DNA of 64,000 bases from Clostridia bacterium (GCA_017624735.1 JAGAMK010000020.1:1-64000); one strand, 5' to 3'. Shown: positions 1 to 8,740, counted from the first letter of the stretch. A program made the numbers and translations. The notes: a model not told the origin generated them from the letters alone.

Positions 1-6
1 CATCTG

Positions 7-52
7 AACAGACTTCGAAATCTGAACCAAAGTGTTCGATTAGAAGTCTGTT
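7..52 (+). terminator. Hairpin with T-rich tail at the window edge
   Basis: The ten bases at 7-16 are the reverse complement of 43-52, giving a 10-bp stem with a 26-base loop. The tail at 51-60 is T-rich on the plus strand. It would end a transcript entering from left of the window. Part of the right arm may instead belong to the end of the adjacent insertion sequence, so its role is uncertain. Confidence 0.35.
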
Positions 53-60
53 TTTCTTTT

Positions 61-84
61 AAAGTCCCGTAATATCGGGGCTTT
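61..84. terminator. Intrinsic terminator downstream of the IS transposase
   Basis: A 9-bp stem (61-69 with 76-84, one G-T pair, six-base loop) is followed by T residues on the plus strand and has A-rich DNA on the other side, so it could act in both directions. It lies about 95 bases beyond the transposase stop codon and could terminate that minus-strand gene. Confidence 0.5.
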
Positions 85-177
85 TTATGATGTATTTATC
101 GTACAAGCTTTTCTTGTCTCATTAAATTCTGAAACAATTTTATTTATATTTGAGGTTTTGCATATAAAACTGTTCGA

Positions 178-1314
178 TTATGTACAATTATTTTTGTTCC
201 AATACTTACTTTCCCATTTATCCGGTGTCCAATATTTAATAATTGAATGAGGTCGCTCTGTATTATAGAAAGTCATATATCTCGCTAAAGATTCTTTAAA
301 CTCTCGTTCAGATTTGTACTTTGTTCTATATAATTCTTCAGCTTTCATGTATTTGAAAAATGATTCTACTACTGAGTTGTCATATGGAATGTGTGGACGT
401 GAAAATGATTGTGTTATGTTCAATTCTTTCAAATATTTCATAAATGATTTAGATGTGTAGTTTGAACCATTGTCACTATGGAAAATCAACCCGTCATCAG
501 GTTTTCGCTCTTCATATGCTTCTTTTAAAGTTCTTTTTACAAGTCTGGTGTTATTCGAATTAGATGTATTATAAGCAATAACTTTTCGGGCATATAGATC
601 AATTATTACACAGATGTAAAAAATCGTATTATTAAACTTATGGTATGTAACATCACTTACCCACACTTCATTTGGTTTCTTTACAGTGAAATTTTGTTTT
701 ACTATATTTTCTTTCCGTTTTTGCTCTTGATCATATAATGTTTTAGAACTCGTCCTGATAGCGAACAATCCCTTTTGATGCATTATTCTTGAAACGACAT
801 TAATACTGATGGTATAGCCTCTGTCCTTAAGTATGGCGTGAACCTTACCCGGACCATATATTTGATTTGATTCGTGATATATTTGTTCAATAATTGGTGT
901 CATTTCTTCAACTTTAGCTGCATATTGGCTTGCATCATTCTTATTCCTGAAAATATGATTAAAATAACTTCCTTTAGACACATTAAGAGCATCGCATAAT
1001 AATGTTTCGCTATATGTATCTTTGAAAGCTTTAATCACATTGTATCTTTCTCTTAATGGAGATGAAGCAGTGCAAGGCGAGTCCTTTAAAATTTGAATAA
1101 TTTTTTGTTGCCTTTCACATTTTGCAATAAGTTCACGATAATCTCTGAGGTTAATCTTGTCTGCTTTTGTGAATTTTTCTTTTTGGGATTCAATCCAAGA
1201 ATATATAGTACTTCTTGAAATTCCGGTTTCAGCATGTATCTTAGATACACTTTTTCCGTTAATAAATTCTTGGACTGTTTGATTTTTTGTTTCATCTGAA
1301 TAGTATTTTTTCAT
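178..1314 (-). CDS. IS3-family transposase, single uninterrupted ORF
   Basis: This is a DDE integrase-type transposase of 378 aa that cuts and joins the IS ends. Residues 1-45 form a helix-turn-helix of the OrfA type. Residues 80-140 match the HTH_21 linker, and the rest is the rve integrase core with the DDE triad visible as D221 (VWVSDVT), D281 (FHSDNG) and E317 (NSVVESFF). IS3 elements usually make the full enzyme by a -1 frameshift between orfA and orfB; here both parts are in one frame. The start follows a strong AGGAGGG site on the minus strand. No stop or frameshift is visible, so the element may still be active. Confidence 0.9.
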   Translation of the reverse strand: MKKYYSDETKNQTVQEFINGKSVSKIHAETGISRSTIYSWIESQKEKFTKADKINLRDYRELIAKCERQQKIIQILKDSPCTASSPLRERYNVIKAFKDTYSETLLCDALNVSKGSYFNHIFRNKNDASQYAAKVEEMTPIIEQIYHESNQIYGPGKVHAILKDRGYTISINVVSRIMHQKGLFAIRTSSKTLYDQEQKRKENIVKQNFTVKKPNEVWVSDVTYHKFNNTIFYICVIIDLYARKVIAYNTSNSNNTRLVKRTLKEAYEERKPDDGLIFHSDNGSNYTSKSFMKYLKELNITQSFSRPHIPYDNSVVESFFKYMKAEELYRTKYKSEREFKESLARYMTFYNTERPHSIIKYWTPDKWESKYWNKNNCT

Positions 1315-1476
1315 GATAAAACCCTCCTAAAATAAAATTGAAGGGCCATTGTATCATAAAATTAACAAAAGGACATCTAACTATTTATTGATTAGTAAAT
1401 CTCTCTTTTATATTTTTTCAGTTATTTGAAGTATATGATTATGTTTTATAAGTGCTTATTATTGAATATGGTTGTG

Positions 1477-1505
1477 TTGCGAGTTGCTACAAAATATGAT
1501 AAAAT
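1477..1505 (+). promoter_or_regulatory. Likely sigma-A promoter of the DUF4062 gene
   Basis: TTGCGA at 1477-1482 and TAAAAT at 1500-1505 are separated by 17 bases and lie 36 bases ahead of the start codon. The gene would thus have its own promoter, independent of the insertion sequence. Confidence 0.4.
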
Positions 1506-1541
1506 AAAAACAATAAGTTATGTTAAAGAGAGGTTTGTTTT

Positions 1542-4340
1542 ATGGCAAAGGAACTTCTGATAAAAAAACCTATAATACCTGAGAGAAAAATCAAAGTTTT
1601 TATAAGTTCCATATGTGGTGATAATGGAAAGTATGATCGTGTTCGAGCAGAGTTAAAAGATGTAATAGAAGGTACAAACTTAGCAGAGGTATATTTATTT
1701 GAGAACAAAGGAGCTTCAACATTAACAGCGGGTTCTCACTATACTTGGGCGCTAGAAGATAGCGATGTTTGTATTTTTTTGATTGATAACGCTGATGGTG
1801 TTACCACGGGTGTACAAGTAGAAATTGATACAGTAAAAAAGCACGGAATTAAAGCACTTTATTATTTCTGCGATGAAAACTCTAAAGATAAAACAGCTGT
1901 TGAGATAGGACTAATGGGTGCACAACATGCCAAAAGTAAAACAATTAGCAAGTTTGATGAATTGAGTTGCGATGGAGCGCAGTCGCTTATTAATGACATT
2001 GTGGATATTTATCACTATTATTGTACAAATAAAATCACTGAAAGAGATATTAATGGTGATTTTGACTATCAAGGAATTGATGTTATAGGTTCCGAAAAAG
2101 CGGATATTCCGACAATGCCTAAAACAGTTTTGAAAAACATAGATAAATGTAAGATTTATCTTTTAGAACATATAATTGGTGAATCATATAGAGCGTTTCC
2201 TGATGATGAGAATAATACAAGTGAAATAGATGAGTGGGGTCTTCGATTTTTATCGGTACTCTTGGAAGGTGAATCTATTAAACAATTCAATACGGGGATG
2301 TTTTTAGAATGTCTTGCTAAGTGTCAAGCAAAAGAACATTTTGAGGTTGTAAAAATGCGCTGGCAGGCCATACAGTCATATTTTTTAGGTGATGTTGAAA
2401 AATGTGTTGAAGATTTACAATCGGTACTAAAACTCGCCAAGGAAACAAAATGCCCATCTTGGCTAATCAAGGATATTCTTGTTGATTTAAGAAATCAAAA
2501 CGTGACATTGGGAATAATCAAAAACAGCTATTCTGAAAGTGAAGCTCAAAAAGAATTAACTGAAAGCAGTGAAGAATTATACTATCCTATTCTTGATAGA
2601 ATTAATGAAGCATTAAACGAGAAATATATTGAGGGGTTATATAAGGAAAAAACGGTTTCACCATATACCGTTTCAATGGGGAATAATTTAGAGCCATATG
2701 GAGATTTGATTGCAAGTTCATATATTGTTTCTCTTTACAATGGTTCATTGACACACATTTTACTATTGCATGAGAAAATTAAGAATTGTGCATTCTATTT
2801 AAGTAATAGATATGATGACTGGTCATTCAAACTTAATATGCTAAAGGTTGCTGTATATACAGGTAATGAAAAAGACGTTAAATTGCTTTTAGATTCTTAT
2901 CCGGAAATACTGAACAATATGTCGGATAAAGATGCGAACGAGGTAATGGCATATTGCAACAATCATCCTGTTAAATATAAAAAAGTAATTAGCGAGTTAA
3001 TTGGATTTGGTGCGGTCGGATATTACCTTGATGATGATAAGTATAAAGAATATGAAAGTTTGCTTATAAAAGAAATAAAAGATTGGCTTAATGATGAAAA
3101 TTCTATTGTTTTTGTTGGGCAAAATATTTTTTATTGTTTATCTGGTGTTTTGCATCGAATGTCGCATGATGTTGTTTCTGAGATTTGCTGCATATTTATA
3201 GAAAAACACTATAGTAGATGGTATCTTGATATGTTTAAGTTTCTTAACAGAGTGAATTTAAACAAAATGAGTGAATCTTTTGCAAAAAAACTTATTGAGC
3301 ATATCGTAACTGTTTTGCGGGATGACAAAGAAAGAGAACAAATAAATTATTCACCTATGTTTTTGTGTACATTCAGAAAACAGAATAAGGCTTTGACTGA
3401 AGAAATGGATAAAAGCATTTCTGAATATCTTCCTAAATATTATGATGGTGATTACAAATTAGAAACGACAGAAAATGAACAAAGTGATTTACCGGTGTTT
3501 GTACAACAATATGTAGAAAATGTTCGCAAAAATAATGAAACACAGGGTAAAAACGGAACCTATTTCGGTAGAGGTGTAAGGGATATAGCTGTTATAAGGT
3601 CTATACTCACCACGAAAGAGTTGAAATGCTCGCCTGAGATTATGGATTCAGTTGTTCGTGCAGTATCCGATACTCTTTTGATATCTAAAGAAAGTTTATC
3701 TACAAAGCTTGATGCAATTTCTCTTTTAGTAACTATTGTTTTTAATTTTAATGATGATTATAAAAGAAATATATCAATCTTTGAAACTTTGTTTGAGAAA
3801 AGAGAGGAGATTGAAATAGCTGAAAGTGCTAATATGCTTTCTAACATCAATAAAATATCTTTAAAAATAGGTTTACAGCTTTTATATACTGCTATGGGAA
3901 AGGATACTTATTTAAGCTTTTTAGAATTGTTTCCGTATTTGCGAGATGATATTCCAACGACAATATCCGTTGTTAATATGATTTCGAAATATTTAGATAA
4001 TAACACATCGGTTATGTTTCCTAGAGATATTGAAATTGTTATCTTACAAAATTGTTTACAGTGGATAAACTCAGACAATCTAGATATAAGATGGGGTACA
4101 ACAAGAATTATATTAGCGTTGTTGAGAAATCCTGACAATAAGAGTATTATCAACAATAAATTGATAAATCTTGTGGATACTGAAAATGCGTATATTAAAA
4201 ATTTAATAATGAAAAATATTTATTTGTCAGAAAATGTTACAGAAACAACAAGAAACTACATAATATCAAAATGTGAAATTGATGCAAATTATGTAGTGAG
4301 ATTAGTATGTTCTGAAGTCATAGAGACTTTTGCTCCTTAA
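1542..4340 (+). CDS. DUF4062/TIR-like domain protein with long helical-repeat C-terminus
   Basis: This 932-aa protein has no signal peptide or membrane segment, so it should be cytoplasmic. Residues about 17-135 look like a DUF4062/TIR-like flavodoxin-type fold. It opens with the strand-turn VFISS (19-23), followed by a basic helix, a second strand ending in YLFEN, a third strand CIFLID, and GVQVEID with a glutamate (E94) where TIR NADases keep their catalytic Glu. The remaining ~800 residues are alpha-helical, low-complexity in function, and resemble HEAT/TPR-like solenoids of the kind that act as sensors in defence proteins. The start follows a GAGAGG site. It is the first gene of a likely three- or four-gene accessory locus. 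The fold assignment is moderate; catalytic activity and a defence role are inference. Confidence 0.6.
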   Translation: MAKELLIKKPIIPERKIKVFISSICGDNGKYDRVRAELKDVIEGTNLAEVYLFENKGASTLTAGSHYTWALEDSDVCIFLIDNADGVTTGVQVEIDTVKKHGIKALYYFCDENSKDKTAVEIGLMGAQHAKSKTISKFDELSCDGAQSLINDIVDIYHYYCTNKITERDINGDFDYQGIDVIGSEKADIPTMPKTVLKNIDKCKIYLLEHIIGESYRAFPDDENNTSEIDEWGLRFLSVLLEGESIKQFNTGMFLECLAKCQAKEHFEVVKMRWQAIQSYFLGDVEKCVEDLQSVLKLAKETKCPSWLIKDILVDLRNQNVTLGIIKNSYSESEAQKELTESSEELYYPILDRINEALNEKYIEGLYKEKTVSPYTVSMGNNLEPYGDLIASSYIVSLYNGSLTHILLLHEKIKNCAFYLSNRYDDWSFKLNMLKVAVYTGNEKDVKLLLDSYPEILNNMSDKDANEVMAYCNNHPVKYKKVISELIGFGAVGYYLDDDKYKEYESLLIKEIKDWLNDENSIVFVGQNIFYCLSGVLHRMSHDVVSEICCIFIEKHYSRWYLDMFKFLNRVNLNKMSESFAKKLIEHIVTVLRDDKEREQINYSPMFLCTFRKQNKALTEEMDKSISEYLPKYYDGDYKLETTENEQSDLPVFVQQYVENVRKNNETQGKNGTYFGRGVRDIAVIRSILTTKELKCSPEIMDSVVRAVSDTLLISKESLSTKLDAISLLVTIVFNFNDDYKRNISIFETLFEKREEIEIAESANMLSNINKISLKIGLQLLYTAMGKDTYLSFLELFPYLRDDIPTTISVVNMISKYLDNNTSVMFPRDIEIVILQNCLQWINSDNLDIRWGTTRIILALLRNPDNKSIINNKLINLVDTENAYIKNLIMKNIYLSENVTETTRNYIISKCEIDANYVVRLVCSEVIETFAP

Positions 4341-4377
4341 CCACACTAATGCGCGTTCTTTAACAAGGAGAAAAGAT

Positions 4378-4479
4378 ATGAAAACGGTGTATGAACTAGT
4401 GAAAATGATTGGGAGTCGGATTCTTTACTATCAGTGTAGATATAAGTTGCTTGTGTCGAAAATATTTTGTGGAGGTTAG
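4378..4479 (+). CDS. Small ORF (33 aa) coupled to the SIR2 gene
   Basis: A 34-codon frame starts with ATG at 4378 behind an AAGGAG site seven bases upstream and stops with TAG at 4477-4479, one base before the SIR2 gene's ATG at 4481. The peptide begins MKTVYELVKM, is basic and contains two cysteines. It covers the ribosome-binding site of the SIR2 gene, so its translation could influence SIR2 translation. It may be a leader peptide, a small partner, or the remnant of a larger gene. Only the good start signal and the position support it; no family was recognised. Confidence 0.45.
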   Translation: MKTVYELVKMIGSRILYYQCRYKLLVSKIFCGG

Positions 4480-4480
4480 T

Positions 4481-7400
4481 ATGAAAAAATATGTAATTAT
4501 AGCTGGAGCAGGCATTTCCGTTGATCCTCCGTCTAATTTACCGAGCTGGTGGGAATACAATGAAAAATTGATTAAGCAAATAAAAAAAGAGGCGCTGAAA
4601 TTGTGTCCAGAAGCATCTGAAATACTAACCAGAATAGATGTTGAAAAGGAATTGCCTGTTCAGTGTATATCTCAGTTAGTAGTATCTCAAGGTGCGGGAC
4701 AGAGTTATTTTCCTTTATTAGAGTTGTTGGATGGCGCAAATCCTAATGCCAATCATTTTGCATTAGCCGAATTAGCGCGACAGGAAAAATTAAAAACTGT
4801 GGTCACCACTAATTTTGACACATTAATCGAAACAGCTTTTAGAAAAGAGGCTGTGCCACTATACACAGTTGTGCATAAGCAAGAATTTTATGAATCAACA
4901 GGAACAGCGACATGCAAACTGATTAAAATTCATGGTTCTGTACATGACCACAAAACCTTAATTGATACAGTAAGCCAAAAAGCGATAGGGTTATCTGATG
5001 AAAAATTATATCTTCTCGAGGAAACATTTGTGGACAGTGAAATCATAGTGCTTGGTTTTTCTGGTTCAGATTTGGAATTTGATATTAACTATATTCCTTT
5101 TATGCAGGCACTGGAAAATGGAAATACACTGACATGGATCGTTCATCCTAACTCTAAACCCAATCCGAATGTAATTATATTACAAAAGAAATACCCAGAT
5201 CAGGTTTATGTGAAAGTGGCTGAACTTTCAGAATTCTTTACATCTGTAGGTGTTGATTATGAGAAAATCAAAAACAATACTAAAAAAGACAAGTCTCTTA
5301 ACTATGCTGGAATATTAGACCAGAGGATTGAAGAACTGTTTTCTTCTGCATATATTGGCACGCACGGGTGTATTGGTTACTGCCTTACAATGTTGGAAAT
5401 GATTAGAGATTATGAAGGCGCTACATCGCTCGCACAATTGTATGAGAAGAAATTAGATTGGTCGGAACTGAATATATTTTCAGCGTTGGGAATTAATGCT
5501 TTAGCGCGCCAGAAATTATTGGAGGAGGATTTTGAAGGAAGTATTCGCTGCTATAATGCGGTCATTCAATGCCATCAGCGACTAAATGATTTAAATCAGA
5601 AATTACAACATAACAATCAAATGGTGATTTTTCCTGATTTAAAGAGAGCGCAGAAATTGGAATATGCACAAAATATGGCTACCGCATACCTAAATTTGGG
5701 TGTTGTGTATTATTATATGGGCGTTCTAAAGAAAAAAGATACCTTGAAAGAAGCCGAAGAGATGTTTGAAAAGGCGCATTTATTAATACAGGATGAACCA
5801 ACTATTCCAATGCATAGCATAGTTACATTTAATCTGGGACGTGTAAAATTTCAATCGAATGGGGACTATGACCAATATTTGAATGCGTTGCGTATCAGTA
5901 AGGAATATGCGAAAAATGAAGGACGTTTAGATACACTAGCAGAGATTCTTCATGAAGAATGTGCTGTTCGAATGATGATTGGGGAATATTATCTTGCCGA
6001 GCAAGCTTTGTCCATCAGCAGTAGTGTGTTAAAGAATGTGGGGCGTACCGTACTGAAACAGCAACACGAGCGACTTTTTCAGCAATATCAGGAAAGAACT
6101 GGAGATATTAATCAGGAATTTACAGAGGCATATATCCACAATCTGCAAAAAAAAGTGGACAACCCTGTGCGACAGTTGATCATTTTTCTTGAATTACAAA
6201 AGCAAAAAAAATTCATTCCGGTGTTGTTTGCTCAATTGTGTCGAGATTATTTAAAAAATGAGGATTGGTTGCGGCTTGAAGATTTATCGTTGTGTTATCT
6301 TGATGCAGTAGGTACTGATATACAGAGGTCTGACGCGTGGTATCTGCTGGGATGCGCAATGATGGAACAGGCAAACTATGTTGCGGCGGAAAAATATTTC
6401 TCTCAAATTATTGACTTAGGAGACCGTGCAGATCAGATAAAGCTTGGATGGTCGCATTCTGAATTTACAAGGCTTCGATCAAAAATAGGGGATGTACAGC
6501 ACGCAGTATATCACTTTGAGGAGTGCCTGCGCGTTTTGGAAGAGTGTGGAGACAAAAAAGAAATCGCTTCAGCTGGAGTTAACGGTGTTCGAGCTCTTTT
6601 TGAAAACAAGTTTTTTGATGATGCGGAAAAATGTGCGGCTCAATTACTGGTAGTAATAGACAAAAATGATATTGAGGATGTGAAAAGCCATTTGGATTAT
6701 TTGAGGCTGATGAATAATCCAACAGTATGCAATGATTTTCAGGATAAGTCCCCGCAGGTTCTTGCTACCGAGGCTAATGAATTATACCGTTGTGGAAGCA
6801 GAAAACAAGCATGGGAATTGATGGAATTGGCTAAGGAAAAGTATCGTAAACACGAAGACAAGGCGGGAGTTGGACGATGCGAAAATAATATGGGTTGTTG
6901 GTGCATCATAGAGGATAATCAGAGTCGTGCAATTGAACATTTCAAAGCGGCGATAGAAATAAAATACTCTTTAGGGGATACGAGTGGAGTTGCTAATCAA
7001 CTTGCGATATTACTTCAGCTGTTTATAAATCAGTCGGATTTAGAGAAAGCTGAAATAATAGTCAACTATGCAGAACAGAATATGCCAACATTTATTCATA
7101 CGAAGGAGAAGTATGCACTTTATTATAGTATATTTGAGTATTTTTTTAGAATCAAAGAATATGCATCTGCGCTTGCGTATTTAGAAAAAGCTGAGGAAGG
7201 TTTGAATTATCTGACAGGTGTTCAAGTGGACATCGAATGGCTATCAAAAGTCCGTACACTGTTAAAAGACATGTTTAAGCAACAGCCAATAGAGAACATG
7301 CAATCCCAATATGAGAAGAAAATTCAAGAAGCAATCCGACTCTATAAGAGCGGAAGATTGGAGGAGAGTCTTTCTGCTTTAGAGCGATTACGAAATGAAT

Positions 7401-7975
7401 ATGGATATGATTTGATGAAAAAAGGAGAGATTGAGGGTACTTGTGCCAATGCCTATTTGCATAACGAGAGATATCACGATGCCATTGATTCCTTTGAAAA
7501 TGCAAATCGTATTTTCAAAACGGTGGGTGAAGAGCAGTGGGATTTGGTACAGGATAAACAAGCGGCGGTAGTAAATGGAATGGCACTTGCGCTATGGAAT
7601 CTTGGAAAAAACGAAGAAGCATTGGACTTGTTGCGCAAGGAACTCAAGCAGAAAAATTTTTCTGGTGATAGTCAGATTATGCTCACAATAAATTTCTGCA
7701 ATAGAGTAGTTTTATATAATCAAGATTCTATAATAAAAGATAATGCAGTGTTTAATGAGGTTCAAGATATGCTCGATTCTATTAATCACCAACATTATCT
7801 CGATCACGAAGTTCAAGGAACAATATATTGTTCTTATGGAATGCTGTATATGGCAGCTGATGACAAAAAGACGGCTAAGGTATATTACAAGCAAGCTAAG
7901 GATGAATTTCTGGTTACGAATTCACAACACATAGAAGAAGTAGAGCGGGTGTTGAAGATATTAGAAGATGAATAA
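4481..7975 (+). CDS. SIR2-domain protein with TPR array, probable NAD-cleaving effector
   Basis: This protein has 1164 aa. Residues 1-270 are a SIR2/SIR2_2 Rossmann domain: the AGAGIS nucleotide loop near 8-13, TTNFD with N111 and D113, KIHGS with H151, and a GFSGSD strand near 192. The Asn/His pair is what defence sirtuins such as ThsA use for NAD hydrolysis. The C-terminal ~850 residues are tetratricopeptide-like helices with typical YY..A......A pairs, probably the sensor part. ATG 4481 was chosen because GGAGG lies four bases upstream; a 24-residue extension to 4409 has no ribosome site. It resembles the DSR/SIR2-TPR anti-phage class in architecture. The SIR2 fold is confident, the role inferred. 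Confidence 0.8.
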   Translation: MKKYVIIAGAGISVDPPSNLPSWWEYNEKLIKQIKKEALKLCPEASEILTRIDVEKELPVQCISQLVVSQGAGQSYFPLLELLDGANPNANHFALAELARQEKLKTVVTTNFDTLIETAFRKEAVPLYTVVHKQEFYESTGTATCKLIKIHGSVHDHKTLIDTVSQKAIGLSDEKLYLLEETFVDSEIIVLGFSGSDLEFDINYIPFMQALENGNTLTWIVHPNSKPNPNVIILQKKYPDQVYVKVAELSEFFTSVGVDYEKIKNNTKKDKSLNYAGILDQRIEELFSSAYIGTHGCIGYCLTMLEMIRDYEGATSLAQLYEKKLDWSELNIFSALGINALARQKLLEEDFEGSIRCYNAVIQCHQRLNDLNQKLQHNNQMVIFPDLKRAQKLEYAQNMATAYLNLGVVYYYMGVLKKKDTLKEAEEMFEKAHLLIQDEPTIPMHSIVTFNLGRVKFQSNGDYDQYLNALRISKEYAKNEGRLDTLAEILHEECAVRMMIGEYYLAEQALSISSSVLKNVGRTVLKQQHERLFQQYQERTGDINQEFTEAYIHNLQKKVDNPVRQLIIFLELQKQKKFIPVLFAQLCRDYLKNEDWLRLEDLSLCYLDAVGTDIQRSDAWYLLGCAMMEQANYVAAEKYFSQIIDLGDRADQIKLGWSHSEFTRLRSKIGDVQHAVYHFEECLRVLEECGDKKEIASAGVNGVRALFENKFFDDAEKCAAQLLVVIDKNDIEDVKSHLDYLRLMNNPTVCNDFQDKSPQVLATEANELYRCGSRKQAWELMELAKEKYRKHEDKAGVGRCENNMGCWCIIEDNQSRAIEHFKAAIEIKYSLGDTSGVANQLAILLQLFINQSDLEKAEIIVNYAEQNMPTFIHTKEKYALYYSIFEYFFRIKEYASALAYLEKAEEGLNYLTGVQVDIEWLSKVRTLLKDMFKQQPIENMQSQYEKKIQEAIRLYKSGRLEESLSALERLRNEYGYDLMKKGEIEGTCANAYLHNERYHDAIDSFENANRIFKTVGEEQWDLVQDKQAAVVNGMALALWNLGKNEEALDLLRKELKQKNFSGDSQIMLTINFCNRVVLYNQDSIIKDNAVFNEVQDMLDSINHQHYLDHEVQGTIYCSYGMLYMAADDKKTAKVYYKQAKDEFLVTNSQHIEEVERVLKILEDE

Positions 7976-8018
7976 CGAGAACATATAATTGCGAATATAT
8001 GTAAAATCAAAAATAAGT

Positions 8019-8033
8019 AGTTTGATTTTCGTT
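8019..8033 (+). repeat. 15-bp direct repeat, left copy flanking the toxin-like gene
   Basis: AGTTTGATTTTCGTT is present here, 31 bases before the 8065 gene, and again at 8673-8687, 20 bases after its stop. A shorter ten-base match occurs at 8864-8873. Confidence 0.7.
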
Positions 8034-8064
8034 TCGATAGTATGTTGTGCTTTAGGAGATATTT

Positions 8065-8652
8065 ATGCAGTGGTCATGGGATGAATTTAAAAAAATAGGT
8101 TATGGCTTTAAGTCCGGTCAAACGAATCAAAAATATAAAACGGTTCTTAATAGATTGAATGTAATTGAAACAGAAAAACAAGAGTTACCTGAAACTATAA
8201 TTAAAAGTTTTAAAAATGAGGAATATAAAAGCTATATTACTATTGATGATATAATTTTGTATAGGGTATATGGATTGACACCCTCCGGAACTGCTGGTGC
8301 AAAACAATTGGGTTCTTTTGCTACGACAGAGTTTGCTGAATCAAGAATTGATGTAAAACTTAGATTAGCACTTGATCCTCAATGGAAAAATGCATTATAT
8401 ATTGAAGAAAAAATTATGGTGCCAAAAGGTGTTGTTTTGAATATCGGTATAGTCGCTCCGGTGAAATTGTTATCAGGAACAATACTTCCTGGCGGTGCAG
8501 AACAAGTTTTATTACCTCAAGATTGGAATGAAAATTGGGTAGTGGGATATAGGTATGTTACTTCAGCGCCTTTGATGGGGTATCCCACGTATTCATCTGA
8601 AAAAATAAACGAAGTAAGACCGAATACATTAAAAACAAGTGCAGAGAAATGA
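8065..8652 (+). CDS. Small TNT/ART-like putative NAD-consuming domain protein
   Basis: This is a soluble 195-aa protein without a signal peptide. Residues 65-155 carry the ordered motifs seen in polymorphic-toxin domains of the TNT (DUF4237) and related ADP-ribosyltransferase-like families: YRVYG (66-70, R67), GSFAT (83-87), LALDP with a following tryptophan (101-107), a VPKG-to-APV strand pair (119-132) and GGAEQ (143-147, Q147). In TNT the equivalent Arg and Gln are needed for NAD glycohydrolase activity. Residues 1-60 are charged helix of unknown role. An AGGAG site precedes the ATG. It stands alone rather than at the end of a large secreted toxin, and follows the SIR2 gene by 89 bases. 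An alternative is a phage-derived or unrelated domain. Confidence 0.45.
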   Translation: MQWSWDEFKKIGYGFKSGQTNQKYKTVLNRLNVIETEKQELPETIIKSFKNEEYKSYITIDDIILYRVYGLTPSGTAGAKQLGSFATTEFAESRIDVKLRLALDPQWKNALYIEEKIMVPKGVVLNIGIVAPVKLLSGTILPGGAEQVLLPQDWNENWVVGYRYVTSAPLMGYPTYSSEKINEVRPNTLKTSAEK

Positions 8653-8672
8653 AATAATAATTAAATAATATC

Positions 8673-8687
8673 AGTTTGATTTTCGTT
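8673..8687 (+). repeat. 15-bp direct repeat, right copy
   Basis: Identical 15 bases to 8019-8033. Together the two copies bracket the TNT-like gene as a 669-bp unit. Confidence 0.7.
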
Positions 8688-8702
8688 ACACAGACACAAG
8701 CG

Positions 8703-8732
8703 AAAATCCGTTCTCGTAAGAGAGCGGATTTT
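8703..8732 (+). terminator. Strong intrinsic terminator after the TNT-like gene
   Basis: A 13-bp stem (8703-8715 with 8720-8732, one G-T pair) with a GTAA tetraloop is followed by TTTG. It closes the transcript that carries the TNT-like gene and possibly the whole 1.5-8.7 kb group. Confidence 0.85.
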
Positions 8733-8740
8733 TGTTTGTA

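Larger units (their letters stand above)
33..1385 (-). mobile_element. IS3-family insertion sequence (ends approximate)
   Basis: A single intact IS3-family transposase gene fills 178-1314. The termini are not cleanly resolved by eye. The sequence from about 41 (TTAGAAGTC) resembles the reverse complement read inward from about 1380 (TTAGATGTC), which would be an imperfect terminal inverted repeat around a 1.34-kb element. The ten bases TGTTCGATTA occur at 33-42 and again at 171-180, directly at the transposase stop. No target-site duplication could be assigned. The element sits just upstream of the putative defence genes. Confidence 0.55.

Noticed and set aside
1086..1295. 69-aa frame within the IS
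   Set aside because: It lies in another frame of the transposase gene; IS3 orfA function is already in the long frame.
4409..4480. N-terminal extension of the SIR2 protein
   Set aside because: There is no ribosome site before 4409, and the SIR2 fold begins at the ATG at 4481, which has GGAGG upstream.
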